A stretch of DNA of 64,000 bases from Auricularia sp. M13. Taxonomy: Eukaryota; Basidiomycota; Agaricomycetes; Auriculariales; Auriculariaceae. Position 1 is the first letter of the stretch; the number at the start of each line of letters is the position of its first letter. Made by a program: the position numbers and the translations under genes. The stretch spans positions 5,332,001 through 5,396,000 of the forward strand of contig CM073193.1 in the NCBI GenBank assembly GCA_037042915.1, read 5' to 3'. Positions 11,164 through 21,555 of this stretch are shown here, in pieces. The notes beneath the pieces are model-generated. The model was not told the origin of the DNA and made no database searches. It worked only from the letters and a program-made list of their open reading frames with translations.

Positions 11164-12660
11164 TTACTTTCCATCTGTACAAGAGCGTAATCTCCGAGCC
11201 TGACGCCATCGTTGGCCGTATTGCAATTCCGCCAGAGCAAAAGGACACGACAAAAGAGCGATAAGAGCGCAAATGGTGAAAGCCCACCCAACACCAGCGG
11301 CGCGGATGAGAGGTTGTATGGCGGCCGTGCCGGCGGCGGCGAACAGGCAACGCGAGAGGTTCATGCACGCAGTTACGCTGAATGACTGCTTCTGAAAAAG
11401 ATCGACAACAAGCGTTGCTGAGGAAAACATCAGCGAGTTCGACTGAGAGTGAGAAGAGCAATGCTCACAGAACGTAGCGAGGATGCAGGTGTCCAGTCCG
11501 CCGACGAAGAAGGCGAGTGTGATTGAGACCGCAATATGGACACGACGCTGGACGACCCAGCCAAAGGCCACAACTGAACCGATGAACAGTGCTGTTGGCA
11601 TAATCATTGGCCGGATGCGGGCACGCTCGATGTGCTCGACTTCGCGGCGATGCTCAGCAGGAGGAAGTTGGGCGTTCTCACGCTTCAGCTGCCGCGCGTA
11701 CTCGATATTGAGCACTTTTCCAGTCAGGACGCTGGCGCAGAGGGAGCCCGTTCCGTTGGAGATGTAAGTCAACCCAATATACAGATCGCTCAAGCCATAG
11801 CGCTCCGCGTAGAGAGGTGCAGTTGCGACCATGCTCATCTGCCAGACTGTATAGCATACCCCAGTGAAGACAACGCTGCAGAGAACCTCTGGTTCAGCAA
11901 GAAGTCGCAAAGTCGCGGCGATGTCGACCTTAAACGGTTTGCGCTCCGGATGGTGGGCTTGCGCAGGTTCCGCCTTAGGCGCATCGAGCCATCGGAGGGG
12001 AGGACGGAGGTATCTCGGCGGCGCGACGCTGCCATCGCCGACGATGCTGCGCATCGTCTCGGGAACAAGCAAAACGACGAGTGCCAGGAGAAAGCCGGAA
12101 AGGGCGAGCAGAAAGAAGAAGATGCCATGCCACCCTGTGAACTGCGCGAAAACGCCGCCCAGCACGGGCCCGACAGCCGTCGCGAAGCCGCCGAGTGCGC
12201 TGTAATTGCCCATAAACTGCCCGCGCTTGCTGACGTGCACTAGGTCGCCTATGAGGCCGGCGCCAATTGCTGTAGTCGAGGCAGAGCCGACGGCCTGCAA
12301 CGCTCGCAGCACCAGGACACCGACGTACGAGTCAACCAGGCTGAGTCCTAAGCATGCGCCGAGGTAGATGCTAAGGGTAGCAAAGTAGAGCGGTCTGCGC
12401 CCCACGCTGTCGCCGATGGCGCTCCAGAGCATAGGGCTGAGGCCCTGAAAGATGAGGTACGAGGTGATGGTCAGGTTAATGGCGGCCGTGGAGACTGCGA
12501 GGTCTCGAGAAAGTTCGGGGATGGCAGGTGTGTATAGGTTCGAGCTTAGCGGGCTAAGCAGGCCGACGACGCTGGCGATCGAGATGATAACGGCGCGCTG
12601 CGTGGGACCGAATTTGCTGTACTCGTTGCCGAGCTCTGCGGCGCGGCGGGGAGTTGCCAT
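11164..12660 (-). CDS. MFS transporter, DHA1 drug:H+ antiporter type
   Basis: A plasma-membrane or vacuolar secondary transporter, predicted to export drugs or small organic compounds in exchange for protons. The 498-codon frame begins with ATG at 12660. It has about 12 hydrophobic segments, the MFS motif A region (WSAIGDSVGRRPLYF) between TM2 and TM3, and the antiporter motif C region (GGFATAVGPVLGGVFA) in TM5. A cytoplasmic loop rich in charge (RQLKRENAQLPPAEHRRE) lies between the two halves. A 51-nt segment at 11418-11468 has a GTGAGC donor and CCTCAG acceptor. Removing it keeps the frame and gives ILATFSTLVVDLFQ, the usual form at this place, so the mature protein is probably 481 residues. 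Substrate cannot be told from sequence. Confidence 0.85.
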   Translation of the reverse strand: MATPRRAAELGNEYSKFGPTQRAVIISIASVVGLLSPLSSNLYTPAIPELSRDLAVSTAAINLTITSYLIFQGLSPMLWSAIGDSVGRRPLYFATLSIYLGACLGLSLVDSYVGVLVLRALQAVGSASTTAIGAGLIGDLVHVSKRGQFMGNYSALGGFATAVGPVLGGVFAQFTGWHGIFFFLLALSGFLLALVVLLVPETMRSIVGDGSVAPPRYLRPPLRWLDAPKAEPAQAHHPERKPFKVDIAATLRLLAEPEVLCSVVFTGVCYTVWQMSMVATAPLYAERYGLSDLYIGLTYISNGTGSLCASVLTGKVLNIEYARQLKRENAQLPPAEHRREVEHIERARIRPMIMPTALFIGSVVAFGWVVQRRVHIAVSITLAFFVGGLDTCILATFCEHCSSHSQSNSLMFSSATLVVDLFQKQSFSVTACMNLSRCLFAAAGTAAIQPLIRAAGVGWAFTICALIALLSCPFALAELQYGQRWRQARRLRSCTDGK

Positions 12661-13648
12661 ACTGCCTGTGCGCTACAATATCCGACATCCACGTCTTAAC
12701 GGGTACTAAGTGGGCAGCTGCCATGCGGCGGCGGCGAAAGAAAGGCTTGATCTGAGCGGCTTAGGCGCCGCACAGATTTCTTCGGGTTACTGACCGAACG
12801 CGGAAAGAAAGGGTCGCCCTCTTGCACCGATACGACCTGCTTTAGATTGCCAGGCTTCATGAGGGTGTGTGTGTCCCGGTGCCGGTATGAGAGGCACGAG
12901 AGCGGAGCAACGCGCACGAAAATCATTCCCAGTCCGCCCGAAACTTGTCGTGTGACCATGAATCGTCAACTGTGGCAGGTCTTCCACCATCGGCTCTTGG
13001 GTCAACCGAGTTCTTCTTGGCATGCGCTTACAGTCAACTTGGTCCGCAGCGGCTCCGATATGCGCAAGGCGTGAGCTCGAGTACGTCGGATAAACACTTT
13101 TTACTCCTTACTTTTCTTGTGCTCCTGCTCACGTGCAGCCAGCGCCGATGTCACATTTATTTCATTTCACATCTGGGGGTCCACTACGTAACATTTATTC
13201 GGATTTTGTCCCCGCGGTTATGGCGCGTAGGTCGTGCTGGATGATACGAATGGCGTGGTCAGTACCGTCACCTCGTCAATATCTCTACCTCCTCTGATAT
13301 CTGTCAGATATCGTATCACGATGCAGCTTCCGACCTACCTCAGCAGTCTGGCTCGACCAATATCTTTTCTGGCAACACTTTCCCGGACCTGGCTGAACTG
13401 TCCGATCTTCGAACGGGCAGTCGACTTGGCAAATGGTCATGGTCCAGCCTGAAGCGGGCGTCTATCCTTGGTGACGGCATGACAGGACTATAACGACGTT
13501 CCCAAACTGTCTGTGGCACCGAATACCAATGCGGAGATCTGCCATGCTCTGAGACAGGCACTCATTGTTGGGTGTTTGAGTGGTAGTATATGCAGAATCC
13601 CGCGGTTGTCTCGGAGACCTCTTGGACGGGCATACTGGATTTTCGACC
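12661..13648. other. Intergenic, about 1 kb, no gene seen
   Basis: Upstream regions of the MFS and dehydrogenase genes, which are divergent. Small open frames have no supporting features. Confidence 0.4.
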
Positions 13649-13655
13649 TATAAAA
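13649..13655 (+). promoter_or_regulatory. TATA box of the FAD dehydrogenase gene
   Basis: TATAAAA lies 11 bp before the ATG at 13666 and 41 bp before the ATG at 13696. Transcription normally starts about 30 bp past a TATA box, so this favours 13696 as the real start codon. Confidence 0.5.
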
Positions 13656-13665
13656 CGTCTCTACG

Positions 13666-15084
13666 ATGCTCCTCTCAAATCCAGCTCAGCCCGGAATGCA
13701 GCACCTCTTTGACGTCCTCGTCGTCGGTATGGGCCCAGCAGGCCTCGCAGCGGCAGCCAAGCTCGGCGAGACGAGTCTCAAATTCGCCATCGTCGACGCC
13801 GGCAAGGCTGTGGACAACCGCGACCGTTACGACCCAGACGATGCTACGCAGGGACACGGCGGCGCGGGACTTTTCTCGGACGGCAAGTTCTCGTTCTTCC
13901 CCTCCGCCTCGGACCTCTGGTCCCTGCCGCGCAGCGTCGACTTGCGTGCAGCGTACGACTGGACTTGCAGCGTCCTGCAGGCAGCTGGGTTGGACACGCC
14001 GCCGTTTCCTGAGGACCCGAACGCCTACTCCCCCGCGCACGCGCCCGGGGTCGAGGACTGGGTGCTCAAGGCCTATCCGTCTGACTATCTCTCGCTGGAT
14101 GGACGGCTCGAGCTCGTTCGGAGCATGGTAGAGTCCTGCCGCGGCGCTGTCTTCAGCGAGTGCAGGGTGCTGGACGTCGCGTACACTTCGTCCCTCGACA
14201 TTTTCACCGTCAGCGCTCAAAAAACGGGCTCAGACGACATGACGTACCTCCAGGCCAGGCGCCTCATCCTCGCGAGCGGGCGCTTCGGGCCGCTGCAGAG
14301 CTGCCTGAGCGCGCTCACGGCGCACTATACATTCCGCCGTCTCGAGGTCGGCTTCCGCATCCAGCAGCGCAGCGAGCGCGCGTTCTTCCGCGACATGCGC
14401 CAGCTCGATCCGAAACTGCGAATCCGTGCGGCGGATGGCAGCGTCGAATGGCGCACCTTCTGTGCCTGCCGCCGCGGGGAGACGTGTCTGACGCAGACCG
14501 GCGGGCTCTGGACCGTATCCGGCCGTTCGGACTGCCCGCCCACCGGTCGCTCCAACTCGGGGTTCAACACGCGCATCTTCGACGAAGACCTCGCCGCGCA
14601 TGCGTGGGCCCCGCTCTTGCGCGCGCTCGCCAGCAAGGATGCCCACTTCGAGGTCTCCGCCCAGGCACTTCTCCGCGGAGACGCGGACGCGGTAGCGACG
14701 CTAGACGGCATCTACGGCCGAGATCTCCGGGTCTCAATGGCGGATGGGCTGAGACGTCTGTCACACTCGTTCGAGGACCTCGGGGACGATCCGGACGCCG
14801 TTCTCATCGGGCCCACGCTTGAGGGCATTGGCTGGTACCCCAAAGTCGACGGCGACCTTCGTCTGCTCGACACGCCGGCGTGGGTCGCGGGCGACGCATG
14901 CGGACTGTTCCGGGGTATTGTGGCTGCCATGATCAGTGGCCACTACGCTGCGGCATCGGTCACGAGTGACCCAGCTTTCCAACGCCGCGGCGTCTGCGAC
15001 AGCGGCATCTATACCTTGAACACCTCATGCGACACCTCATGCGACGTCTGTGCGCAGTGTCAGGGGATTGAGACAGTGGCCTAG
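13666..15084 (+). CDS. FAD-dependent dehydrogenase (COG2509-like)
   Basis: A predicted soluble FAD/NAD(P)-binding oxidoreductase of 472 residues, or 462 if the ATG at 13696 is used. The N-terminal Rossmann motif is VLVVGMGPAGLAAAAKLG, followed by FAIVDAGK with an acid near the end of the second strand. GHGGAGLFSDGKFSF after it is characteristic of the COG2509 group. A second FAD-contact region is WVAGDACGLFRGIVAAMISG near the C-terminus. LILASGRFGPLQ fits the GG-doublet/ATG-type motif that closes the FAD fold. The last 40 residues are Cys-rich (NTSCDTSCDVCAQCQG), an odd tail that may be a small metal or disulphide segment or a mis-called end. The substrate is unknown. No introns are needed. 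A TATA box lies immediately upstream. Confidence 0.8.
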   Translation: MLLSNPAQPGMQHLFDVLVVGMGPAGLAAAAKLGETSLKFAIVDAGKAVDNRDRYDPDDATQGHGGAGLFSDGKFSFFPSASDLWSLPRSVDLRAAYDWTCSVLQAAGLDTPPFPEDPNAYSPAHAPGVEDWVLKAYPSDYLSLDGRLELVRSMVESCRGAVFSECRVLDVAYTSSLDIFTVSAQKTGSDDMTYLQARRLILASGRFGPLQSCLSALTAHYTFRRLEVGFRIQQRSERAFFRDMRQLDPKLRIRAADGSVEWRTFCACRRGETCLTQTGGLWTVSGRSDCPPTGRSNSGFNTRIFDEDLAAHAWAPLLRALASKDAHFEVSAQALLRGDADAVATLDGIYGRDLRVSMADGLRRLSHSFEDLGDDPDAVLIGPTLEGIGWYPKVDGDLRLLDTPAWVAGDACGLFRGIVAAMISGHYAAASVTSDPAFQRRGVCDSGIYTLNTSCDTSCDVCAQCQGIETVA

Positions 15085-16411
15085 GGATTCCACTTGCGCT
15101 GGGGATGTCGAACACAGAGCACGGTATCATATGAAGACATGAGTATCCATTTGCGACTCCGTGAGGTATAGATAACATTTCGTGCGTGCAAATTGTGGAC
15201 TAAATCAGAACAAGTCGTTGCACTCGAAGCCCTTGTTGCCGTTCTCATTGTGGCACGATCACTTGCTGGAAACCGGGTTACAATATGATTCAAAGGAGAT
15301 GTCGAGAAGATAATGCGAGTCTCCAACAATCAATGAGGCAGGCCCTGGCTTGTAACACTTCTTTTTCGAGGGGAATGTTACGTGGCTCCCAGAGACGGCG
15401 ATAAGCTGGGACTGTCGAATGGTCGGAGATAGTTGGACCGGATGCATCTCTTCCGAAGATTTTCGCTGGCCGGCGTCGCGCAAGTCGTTGCGTAGGAATG
15501 CATGTCGTGGCCACCAGTGAGCCCTGCTTTGGCATACAAACTCGCACCGGCGCTGCGCCTGCCCTGGTCGGATGTGATAGTACCTTAGCCTTCTTGGTAT
15601 GTTGTTTCCTGCACAGTCCGCGAGTGCTCAGTGCAAGCTTCCAACAAAGCCCTGGTAGCCTACGCAGGTCTCGCATCGTGGCCTCCAGCCTTTGCTACAA
15701 GTTTTATTGACCTGGCTTCCAGCCGGTCAGTAGGCAGGCGTGGTTTCTACGGTTGTTGGGGCTCGTGCCTCATTTCGGCATCCTCTGGTGTCCTTTCTGC
15801 ATTCCCTTCCTGCCTCACAGATGCTCGTTTGCTACTCGCGTAGCTCTGCTGGGTCTGCTCCTACTCGGGTGTGCCTGGGATACACAAACCTGCCGCTTTG
15901 TGAGCTCATGACCAGCCTTCCACGGTTCCTTGCTGTTGCACCTGGCAACAGCAAACACCTTCTTGTCGTGCGCCCAAGTCTCGGAGCTGTGGGGAAGGCC
16001 GCAACTCACATTATCCTGGGCATATCTCTGTTTCTCGAGCCCGGAAATCGCTTTGAGATGGTATCTGCTCATTTGGCGACCTGCATTCTACCTTGCATAC
16101 GCTGCCCCTCTCGCTGCTGCTGTGCCTGGCTCACGCCGACATGGCCGCACGAATCCCACGAGCAGGTGTCGATCTCAGGGCACAGCTTCTATCTACGATC
16201 AATCGCGGCATCATCCTGGGAAAATCTCCTTTCCTGGTCGAGACAAACGTGCGGCCTCCCGCGCGCTCCGACGCAGGGTTGTTCTCGCGGCGTCGTGTAG
16301 TGCTCATGGATTCTCTGGGCTCTTTCACGTGTGCATCGGACGCTGCTGGAAGCAGGATGCTCCGTTATCGATTGATATCATGTGGGCGAGGGCCAAACAT
16401 CGTCCCCGGGC
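15085..16411. other. Gene-poor stretch
   Basis: About 1.3 kb of mixed sequence without a convincing gene, tRNA or terminal repeat. Many short open frames occur on the plus strand, but none has a recognisable domain. Confidence 0.4.
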
Positions 16412-16418
16412 TATATAA
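16412..16418 (+). promoter_or_regulatory. TATA box (TATATAA)
   Basis: A clear TATATAA in a GC-rich setting, followed about 30 bp later by a pyrimidine-rich stretch and an ATG at 16447. It may drive the exon-like repeated sequence at 16.4-17.65 kb. Confidence 0.4.
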
Positions 16419-16847
16419 TCCCGCCCTCCCGCACCCTCCTTTGCCCATGACTCCCCAACGAGTATCACCCGCCATCACTCTCCCATTGTGCTCGCCGATG
16501 ACCTCGGCCCCTCGATGATGGCCCCCCTCAGTTGCATGCCGTCTTCCTCATTCACGGCGCGACTGCTCCGCGGCGGCAACACCCTCACTGGGTCCGTTCA
16601 TCGCCGACCATCGTCGTGCCCCTGCTGATGTTTGCCGCAGCTCGAGGCCACTACTATCCATGCCCGTCGTGCTCACACCCTGGCGGCGCACATCGCCTGA
16701 CGCCGACACTAACCTCGCCACGTTGCCGCCTCGCCTCTCTCGCTGCTGCGACGGCATGTTTCTGTGCCCCGCATCGTCTATCTGCAGCATTCTCACACGC
16801 GCGTAGATTATACCGTCGCTCGGCCCCCCACGCTCCCCATTGTCTCG

Positions 16848-16928
16848 CACGTCTCTTGCTTTGATATTGTCTTGCTATCGTCTGCGCTGTCCCACGTCTC
16901 CTGCTTTGTTATCGTCTTGCTATCGTCT
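16848..16928 (+). repeat. Tandem duplication, 45-bp period
   Basis: Two near-identical copies, starting at 16848 and 16893, share CACGTCTCYTGCTTTG and the words GTCTTGCTATCGTCT. Pyrimidine-rich; no coding role is apparent. Confidence 0.65.
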
Positions 16929-17025
16929 CTACGCTCTCCTCGCTTCGCAACTGCTAGAGACCCAGGACGCCAACGTACGCTCTCTACTTAGCGGCCATTG
17001 ACATTCGTACTAATCCTCTCAATAG

Positions 17026-17575
17026 ATTAGGCGGGCAACGCAGATGCGATTGTCGACGCGCCGGGATAGAGTCGCGACCTGCCGGGCGTCCAGATAAGAG
17101 GCTCGTGCGATCTGGGCGTTCTACAGAGTGCCTCCGGTGGCGGGCAGGAAGTCTCGTTCGCTGCTGAAGCCGGCGTCCGCGGTCTTGCAGGTCAGTCCCG
17201 CCGCCCTCCTTCGCCATCGCGCCGTTCAGCATTGCTGACGCCGCACCGCAGAATCCGCGTTTTATGTCGCGTGATATTCACATGTGTAGGCGTCTCAACG
17301 ACGCGTTTCCGCATGATGATCTAGCTCGTCCCGCGGCCGACAAAGGGCGCAATGGTATGTCCATCTTCGGATCCGTCGCCATCCGTGCAGTATACTGATT
17401 CCATTGGCAGTTTAGTAGGCAAACGCGTGTGCGACCGGTGACGCCCCGGGAAGAGTCGCTACCTGCAGGACGTCCAGATAGAGGCTGCATGCGATCTGGG
17501 CGCCCTACAGAGTGCCTCCGGCTGCGCACAGGAAGCTTTCGACGTCCCCGAAGCGGGCGCCCTCGGCTACCAAGG
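17026..17575 (+). repeat. Duplicated exon-like module (about 380-bp spacing)
   Basis: The segments at about 17026-17180 and 17411-17575 are diverged copies of one sequence. Shared words include GTCCAGATA, GCGATCTGGGCG and CTACAGAGTGCCTCCGG. Each is preceded by an AG and followed by a GT, and each has a possible short exon-intron upstream, so the unit looks like a two-exon module repeated in tandem. Translation in the shared frame gives related peptides (ACDLGALQSASG and SCDLGVLQSASG). One copy has an in-frame stop. It could be a decayed gene with repeated exons or an unrecognised repeat; function unknown. Confidence 0.45.
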
Positions 17576-18099
17576 TTCGTCTCTTCGTCGTCGCTCTTCT
17601 CCGCTGCTTTACTCACTGCTACGCAGTATCTGCGCCTTACGCGCCTGGCCCGTGCACTCTGCCCTCTCGCATCGTTGTCTTATCATTATTTCCTTTTGCT
17701 TTTGTCTCGCACTCGTAGAACACCGAACTAGAACAGCCTCGAAACCAAAAACAAAGACAATCGTAGATTACATCAGACAACATTAGATACAATAGTAACG
17801 GTAGTAGTAGGACTAGCATTAGTCGCCTCGAGATGATATGACCATAACGAATCAAACTCAAACGTCTGCCTTCTATCGTTCCGTGGGTTCCTGTGCAACT
17901 GTGACTGGATGCGGCGCCAGCTACAGCGCTCACAATTCCAAAAATGGCACTGTATGCGCAATGCAGGACGAGTGCGCAAACGGATAATTCATGCATTTCC
18001 GCGCAACATCAGATTCACTGGCAGGGACAAATGATGATGCCAACTCGCGACTCGGGAGTCGCGGAGCTAGAAAAAGCGTTCGTTCTTCGTCTCCCCATA

Positions 18100-18540
18100 G
18101 GCCCCCGGCAACTCCAGCCAAGGATAGTCCGCCAGTTTAAACTCCGACGATGCGAAAATACGCTATATTCTGGGCCTCAGAGTATGCTATTTGGACAAGG
18201 ATATGGTGGCTGTGCAGTAATACCGGAAGCAATCCGCCGGATGCCGGAGCCAGAAGACGAATATTCCCGTTAAGATGCTGAGGCACAGCCGGTATAGCCG
18301 AATTTCACCGTTAAAAGCGCTGATTCTGACTATTCCCGCCGAGATCAAGCGCCACGTCGTGCGACACGAGGCATTCGGCCGAGCCAGCCTGTGGGAAAAA
18401 TACGCTATCAGGACAAGGTTTTCGGGCATGGGGGACCAAGAATATGCTATGTCAGACAAGGATTTGGGTCTCCAGGCGGCTCAAAAGTATGCTATCCGGA
18501 AGCAAATGCGGACTATCCTTGGCCTGAGTTGCCGGGGGCC
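18100..18540. mobile_element. MITE-like non-autonomous DNA transposon (441 bp)
   Basis: The 33-bp terminal inverted repeats lie at 18100-18132 and 18508-18540 and begin GGCCCCCGGCAACTC. They match at 31 of 33 positions. The flanks carry a direct duplication TCTCCCCAT at 18090-18098 and 18541-18549, with the tenth base A on the left and G on the right. A 9-10-bp duplication is typical of Mutator-like elements. No open frame encodes a transposase. The interior has five degenerate copies of TAYGCTAT, several followed by GGACAAGG (see the separate repeat entry). Likely moved by a transposase encoded elsewhere. Confidence 0.75.
18160..18510 (+). repeat. Degenerate TAYGCTAT..GGACAAGG repeats inside the MITE
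   Basis: Copies of TACGCTAT or TATGCTAT occur near 18163, 18183, 18400, 18435 and 18488. Several are followed by GGACAAGG or AGACAAGG a few bases later. They are irregularly spaced and on one strand, so they are not part of the terminal inverted repeats. Confidence 0.55.
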
Positions 18541-18619
18541 TCTCCCCATGCTCCCAGACACCCCGGGCCATACATGTAACGTTTCCCCAAAGGTCCTACC
18601 ATGCATTACATCTCTATCC

Positions 18620-19390
18620 TCAAACATTTGATACAGGCGCTCCGAGTGGTGCCATCGACGACTCGGAGCGCCGGACAAAGTACATCCAGCCCGCCGCCTG
18701 CAACAGCGCATGCGCAAACGCCCCACACGCCACTGACGCGTTCCAGCCCAGCCTGTCGGGGAAGACGTACCACAGCCAGAGCATGGAGAGCGGCGCTGTG
18801 ACGGCGCCGTCGAGCATGCTGGGGCGTAGGTCTGCTATGGTGGTGCGTTTCAGACTGGATATCAGCGCTCGCAGCTAATTATATTGTTGGAGTGCGTTAG
18901 ACGACGGTTGGGTGATGTGATGTGGTTTGACGCACGGAGGCGAGGACGGGGCTGAGGCCCATCAGGACGAGCGAGATGCGCAAGGACACCGAAAGCGAAG
19001 GTGAGTCGTGTGTCCAGAAGATATTGGGTATCGCCCATGCTGCGCAACGCTCAACGTCAGCGAACCTGCGGTTTACGACGCCGAACCTGCAACATTCATC
19101 GGCAGCGTAAACAGCGCCCACAGCAGCAACGGCGTCTTCAAGTTGCCCCAGGCCGGGGACTGCTTCTCGGGGTCGACATCTGCGGCGCTGGCTTTCTCCA
19201 CCACTGCGTCACCCGGGCATTTCTCACCGTCCCCTTCGCATTCCCAGTCCCCGCCCGCGTGCTCCTCGTACATATGCCGAAGCCACCGCCTGACGAGCAC
19301 CGCTGCGAGACACGCGGCGAGCGCGGCGATGTGCGCGGGCGTGCCGTGCTCGATGCGCGCCATGCGCCTCGAGTGCGAATCAGGAATCAT
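18620..19390 (-). CDS. Small multi-pass membrane protein, family unknown
   Basis: Predicted exons 19390-19087, 19039-18936 and 18874-18620 give 220 residues. The introns are 47 and 61 nt (donors GTTCGG and GTGCGT), with consistent phases. About five hydrophobic segments are visible: IAALAACLAAVLV near residue 20, LLLWALFTLPMNVAAWAIP around 90-110, SLRISLVLMGLSPVLAS, TAPLSMLWLWYVF, and CGAFAHALLQAAGWMYFV. Between the first two lies an acidic loop (WECEGDGEKCPGDAVVEKAS), probably cytosolic or lumenal. There is no signal peptide, and the N-terminus has Arg/His before the first helix. No family motif was recognised. The start ATG at 19390 is the first with downstream hydrophobic coding; a second in-frame Met follows nine codons later. 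The 3' end lies 80 bp from the MITE. Confidence 0.55.
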
Positions 19391-20552
19391 TAGCTCGGCC
19401 TTGGGAGGGGATACAGTACCACACCACCAGCGCGCGCGCACGCCCCGATCTAACCTCCAACCTTTATCACTCTCCCAGGTCTATCTTTATACCGCCGTGC
19501 CTCTCTCTGATGCAGTATCCACATTCGGTGTCAGTTAAGTACTGTAATTGGCCCGCACCCAACTTCGACGTTTGGCGGCATTCAATCCTAACACGACGAA
19601 AGGGGCAACGCGCCTCAGCCGGGCTTACGCTTTTCGGTCTGGCGGAGACGGCGAGTGCCACGACTGGTTGGGAAGTCCTGCCAGACGGGGTGCAATTTCG
19701 TGCTGGGAGAGAAGAGTTCCTGAAGCGGATCGACATGTCAGATGGTGGGTATGCGCGCTCACGTTCGGGTCCGAGTCGTTAATAGCGGGCGACTCTCCCG
19801 CTCATTTGGAACGATTCCCACTGTATGTTAAGCTCGAGACTGCCGCCGAACTTATAGTGGCAGGGCATTGCCTGGATCGGAACTGCACATGCGATATCCG
19901 ATCGGTATCTACTCTCAGGTAATGCATGAGGAGTAGTGCGCCGTTATCCAATGGAGTGCTGACTCATTTCCAAGTCGCACCTCAAGCAAGCAAATAGAAA
20001 CACGACAATCGCGCTGGTCGAGTATTCCAAAAGAAGAAGGCTGGTAGATCTATCGAGCGAACATTTCTTCTATACATACACTACAGTATATATTTGACTG
20101 TCGATGATCTTTGGACCGCCGCAATCCGATCATATCTCCAAGTCTGACTCAGACGTTGTTCATAACACCGTGCAATTCATGAAGCATGGATACATGCGCT
20201 CCTAAAATCGGCTACATAGATGTGCTACAGCAGGCTAAGCGAGAGTGGGTAAGTGAAGGAGTGAGTACTTTCGGACAGGTTCATGGATCCATGTTCTCCT
20301 TGTCGTCATCAGTCGTCCGCGACGGCTTTTTCGACCTCAAGTTATCGCCGCAACGAGAAATCGGCAGCGGCGTGTTTTCCTGCAGCGCCTGATGGATAGA
20401 CGGCGCGCTGGAGCTGGAGACGAAAGGAGGAGGGCTAAACGCGATGGTCGAACCGCAGTTCGAGGCATTTTCCAGGTCTAGAAACGACGTCTACAAAACG
20501 ATAAACACTCCGCGTCATTGAAGGCGCAAAGCGGCCCACCATCTTAAAGAAA
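19391..20552. other. Intergenic, no gene seen
   Basis: About 1.1 kb. Two plus-strand open frames near 19510-19922 overlap in different frames and have no family features. No repeats noticed. Confidence 0.35.
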
Positions 20553-21059
20553 TTAGCCCGTGGGACAAAGGGGGTCGCGCACGGATTGAAAGTGTGCTTG
20601 GCCACCTCGAGGTGCACGTGAACTGGAGGGTCCTGTTGAATTTGCGTCGGAGGACGCAACGCCAATGATCGATCCCCATACGGGTTTGCCTAATAAAACG
20701 TGTATCAGGTGAAGGCCGGCACGACCAGCGCGAGCGTGACGCACCTGGAAGGAAGTGATCATGCGCTGAATATCGTCCTTCGGAGCGTTTCGCAACCTTT
20801 CCCCGATTTTCTTACAATGGGTTTGCAGGTCTTCGAATGTGGTGCGCATGATGATCACGGAAAGACGGTGCAATTTTGCGCCGCGGGGTAGAATGACTAT
20901 CTGTGGCAAAATATACGTGGGGTTGCCCCCTTTGTGCGTCCATGCAGGGTGTGACTGAAAAGCCGGACGATCGTGGAAAATGGGCCGGATAGTGTTCTTT
21001 GCACCAACATCAGCAAAACTGGGGAACACTGCCACAGAAAGAAGCACGCTTTCAGCCAA
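20553..21059 (-). CDS. Unsupported 168-codon open frame ending in the palindrome
   Basis: An uninterrupted minus-strand frame whose 5' end lies inside the left arm of the palindrome at 21015-21198. Its first residues (AESVLLSVAVFPSF) are mirrored by a short plus-strand frame on the other arm (AKNALLSVAVFSRF), simply because the arms are inverted copies. The centre (PTYILPQIVILPRGAKLHRL) has protein-like composition. No domain was recognised. It may be repeat-derived coding sequence rather than a host gene. Confidence 0.2.
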   Translation of the reverse strand: MAESVLLSVAVFPSFADVGAKNTIRPIFHDRPAFQSHPAWTHKGGNPTYILPQIVILPRGAKLHRLSVIIMRTTFEDLQTHCKKIGERLRNAPKDDIQRMITSFQVRHARAGRAGLHLIHVLLGKPVWGSIIGVASSDANSTGPSSSRAPRGGQAHFQSVRDPLCPTG

Positions 21060-21198
21060 TCAGGACGCGCTCGGACTGCTCTGCGAGCTCGTCAACTTTT
21101 ACCGGGAGGGGTAAAAGTTTGAGAGCTCGGTGAGCAGTCCGAGCGCAACCTGATTGGCTAAAAACGCGCTTCTTTCGGTGGCAGTGTTTTCCCGTTTT
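21015..21198. repeat. Large imperfect palindrome (about 88-bp arms)
   Basis: The left arm 21015-21102 and right arm 21110-21198 are inverted copies around a GGGAGG-type loop. Shared stretches include ACACTGCCAC, AGCCAATCAGG and GCGCTCGGACTGCTC, and the arms end in CAACTTTTACC and GGTAAAAGTTT. A transcript or single strand would fold into one long hairpin. It is the centre of either a foldback element or two repeat copies joined head to head. Confidence 0.75.
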
Positions 21199-21555
21199 CA
21201 CGATGAATGGGGACGACGATCTCCTGGCGCAATAAGTTCCAGCTTTCTGGCTCGGATCCCCGAAACGTTGCGAGGGGGAGGACCTCGATTGCCTCTGGGG
21301 TGGACCGCAGAAAAATGCAGGGCCGAGTGTCCGCCGGATTGACCGGTTCCCAAACCGGGGGAGGTGTTGAAAGCTCGAGCGAGTGGCTGACTGCGATACC
21401 TTTGGCGAACAGGTGTAAGGTCTTCTGAATAGAAATTGGGGCGCAGCACAGCTGGCCAGGAGTGGGAGAATGGAGTACGGCCTGGCTGCCGCCACGCGGG
21501 GGTGCAGGACGAGCAGAGCCAGAAACCATCACTGCTGGGAATCATGAATTTTCCG

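Noticed and set aside
15085-18089. Possible LTR or coding transposon in the gene-poor stretch
   Set aside because: No terminal repeats, polymerase motifs or flanking duplication could be found.
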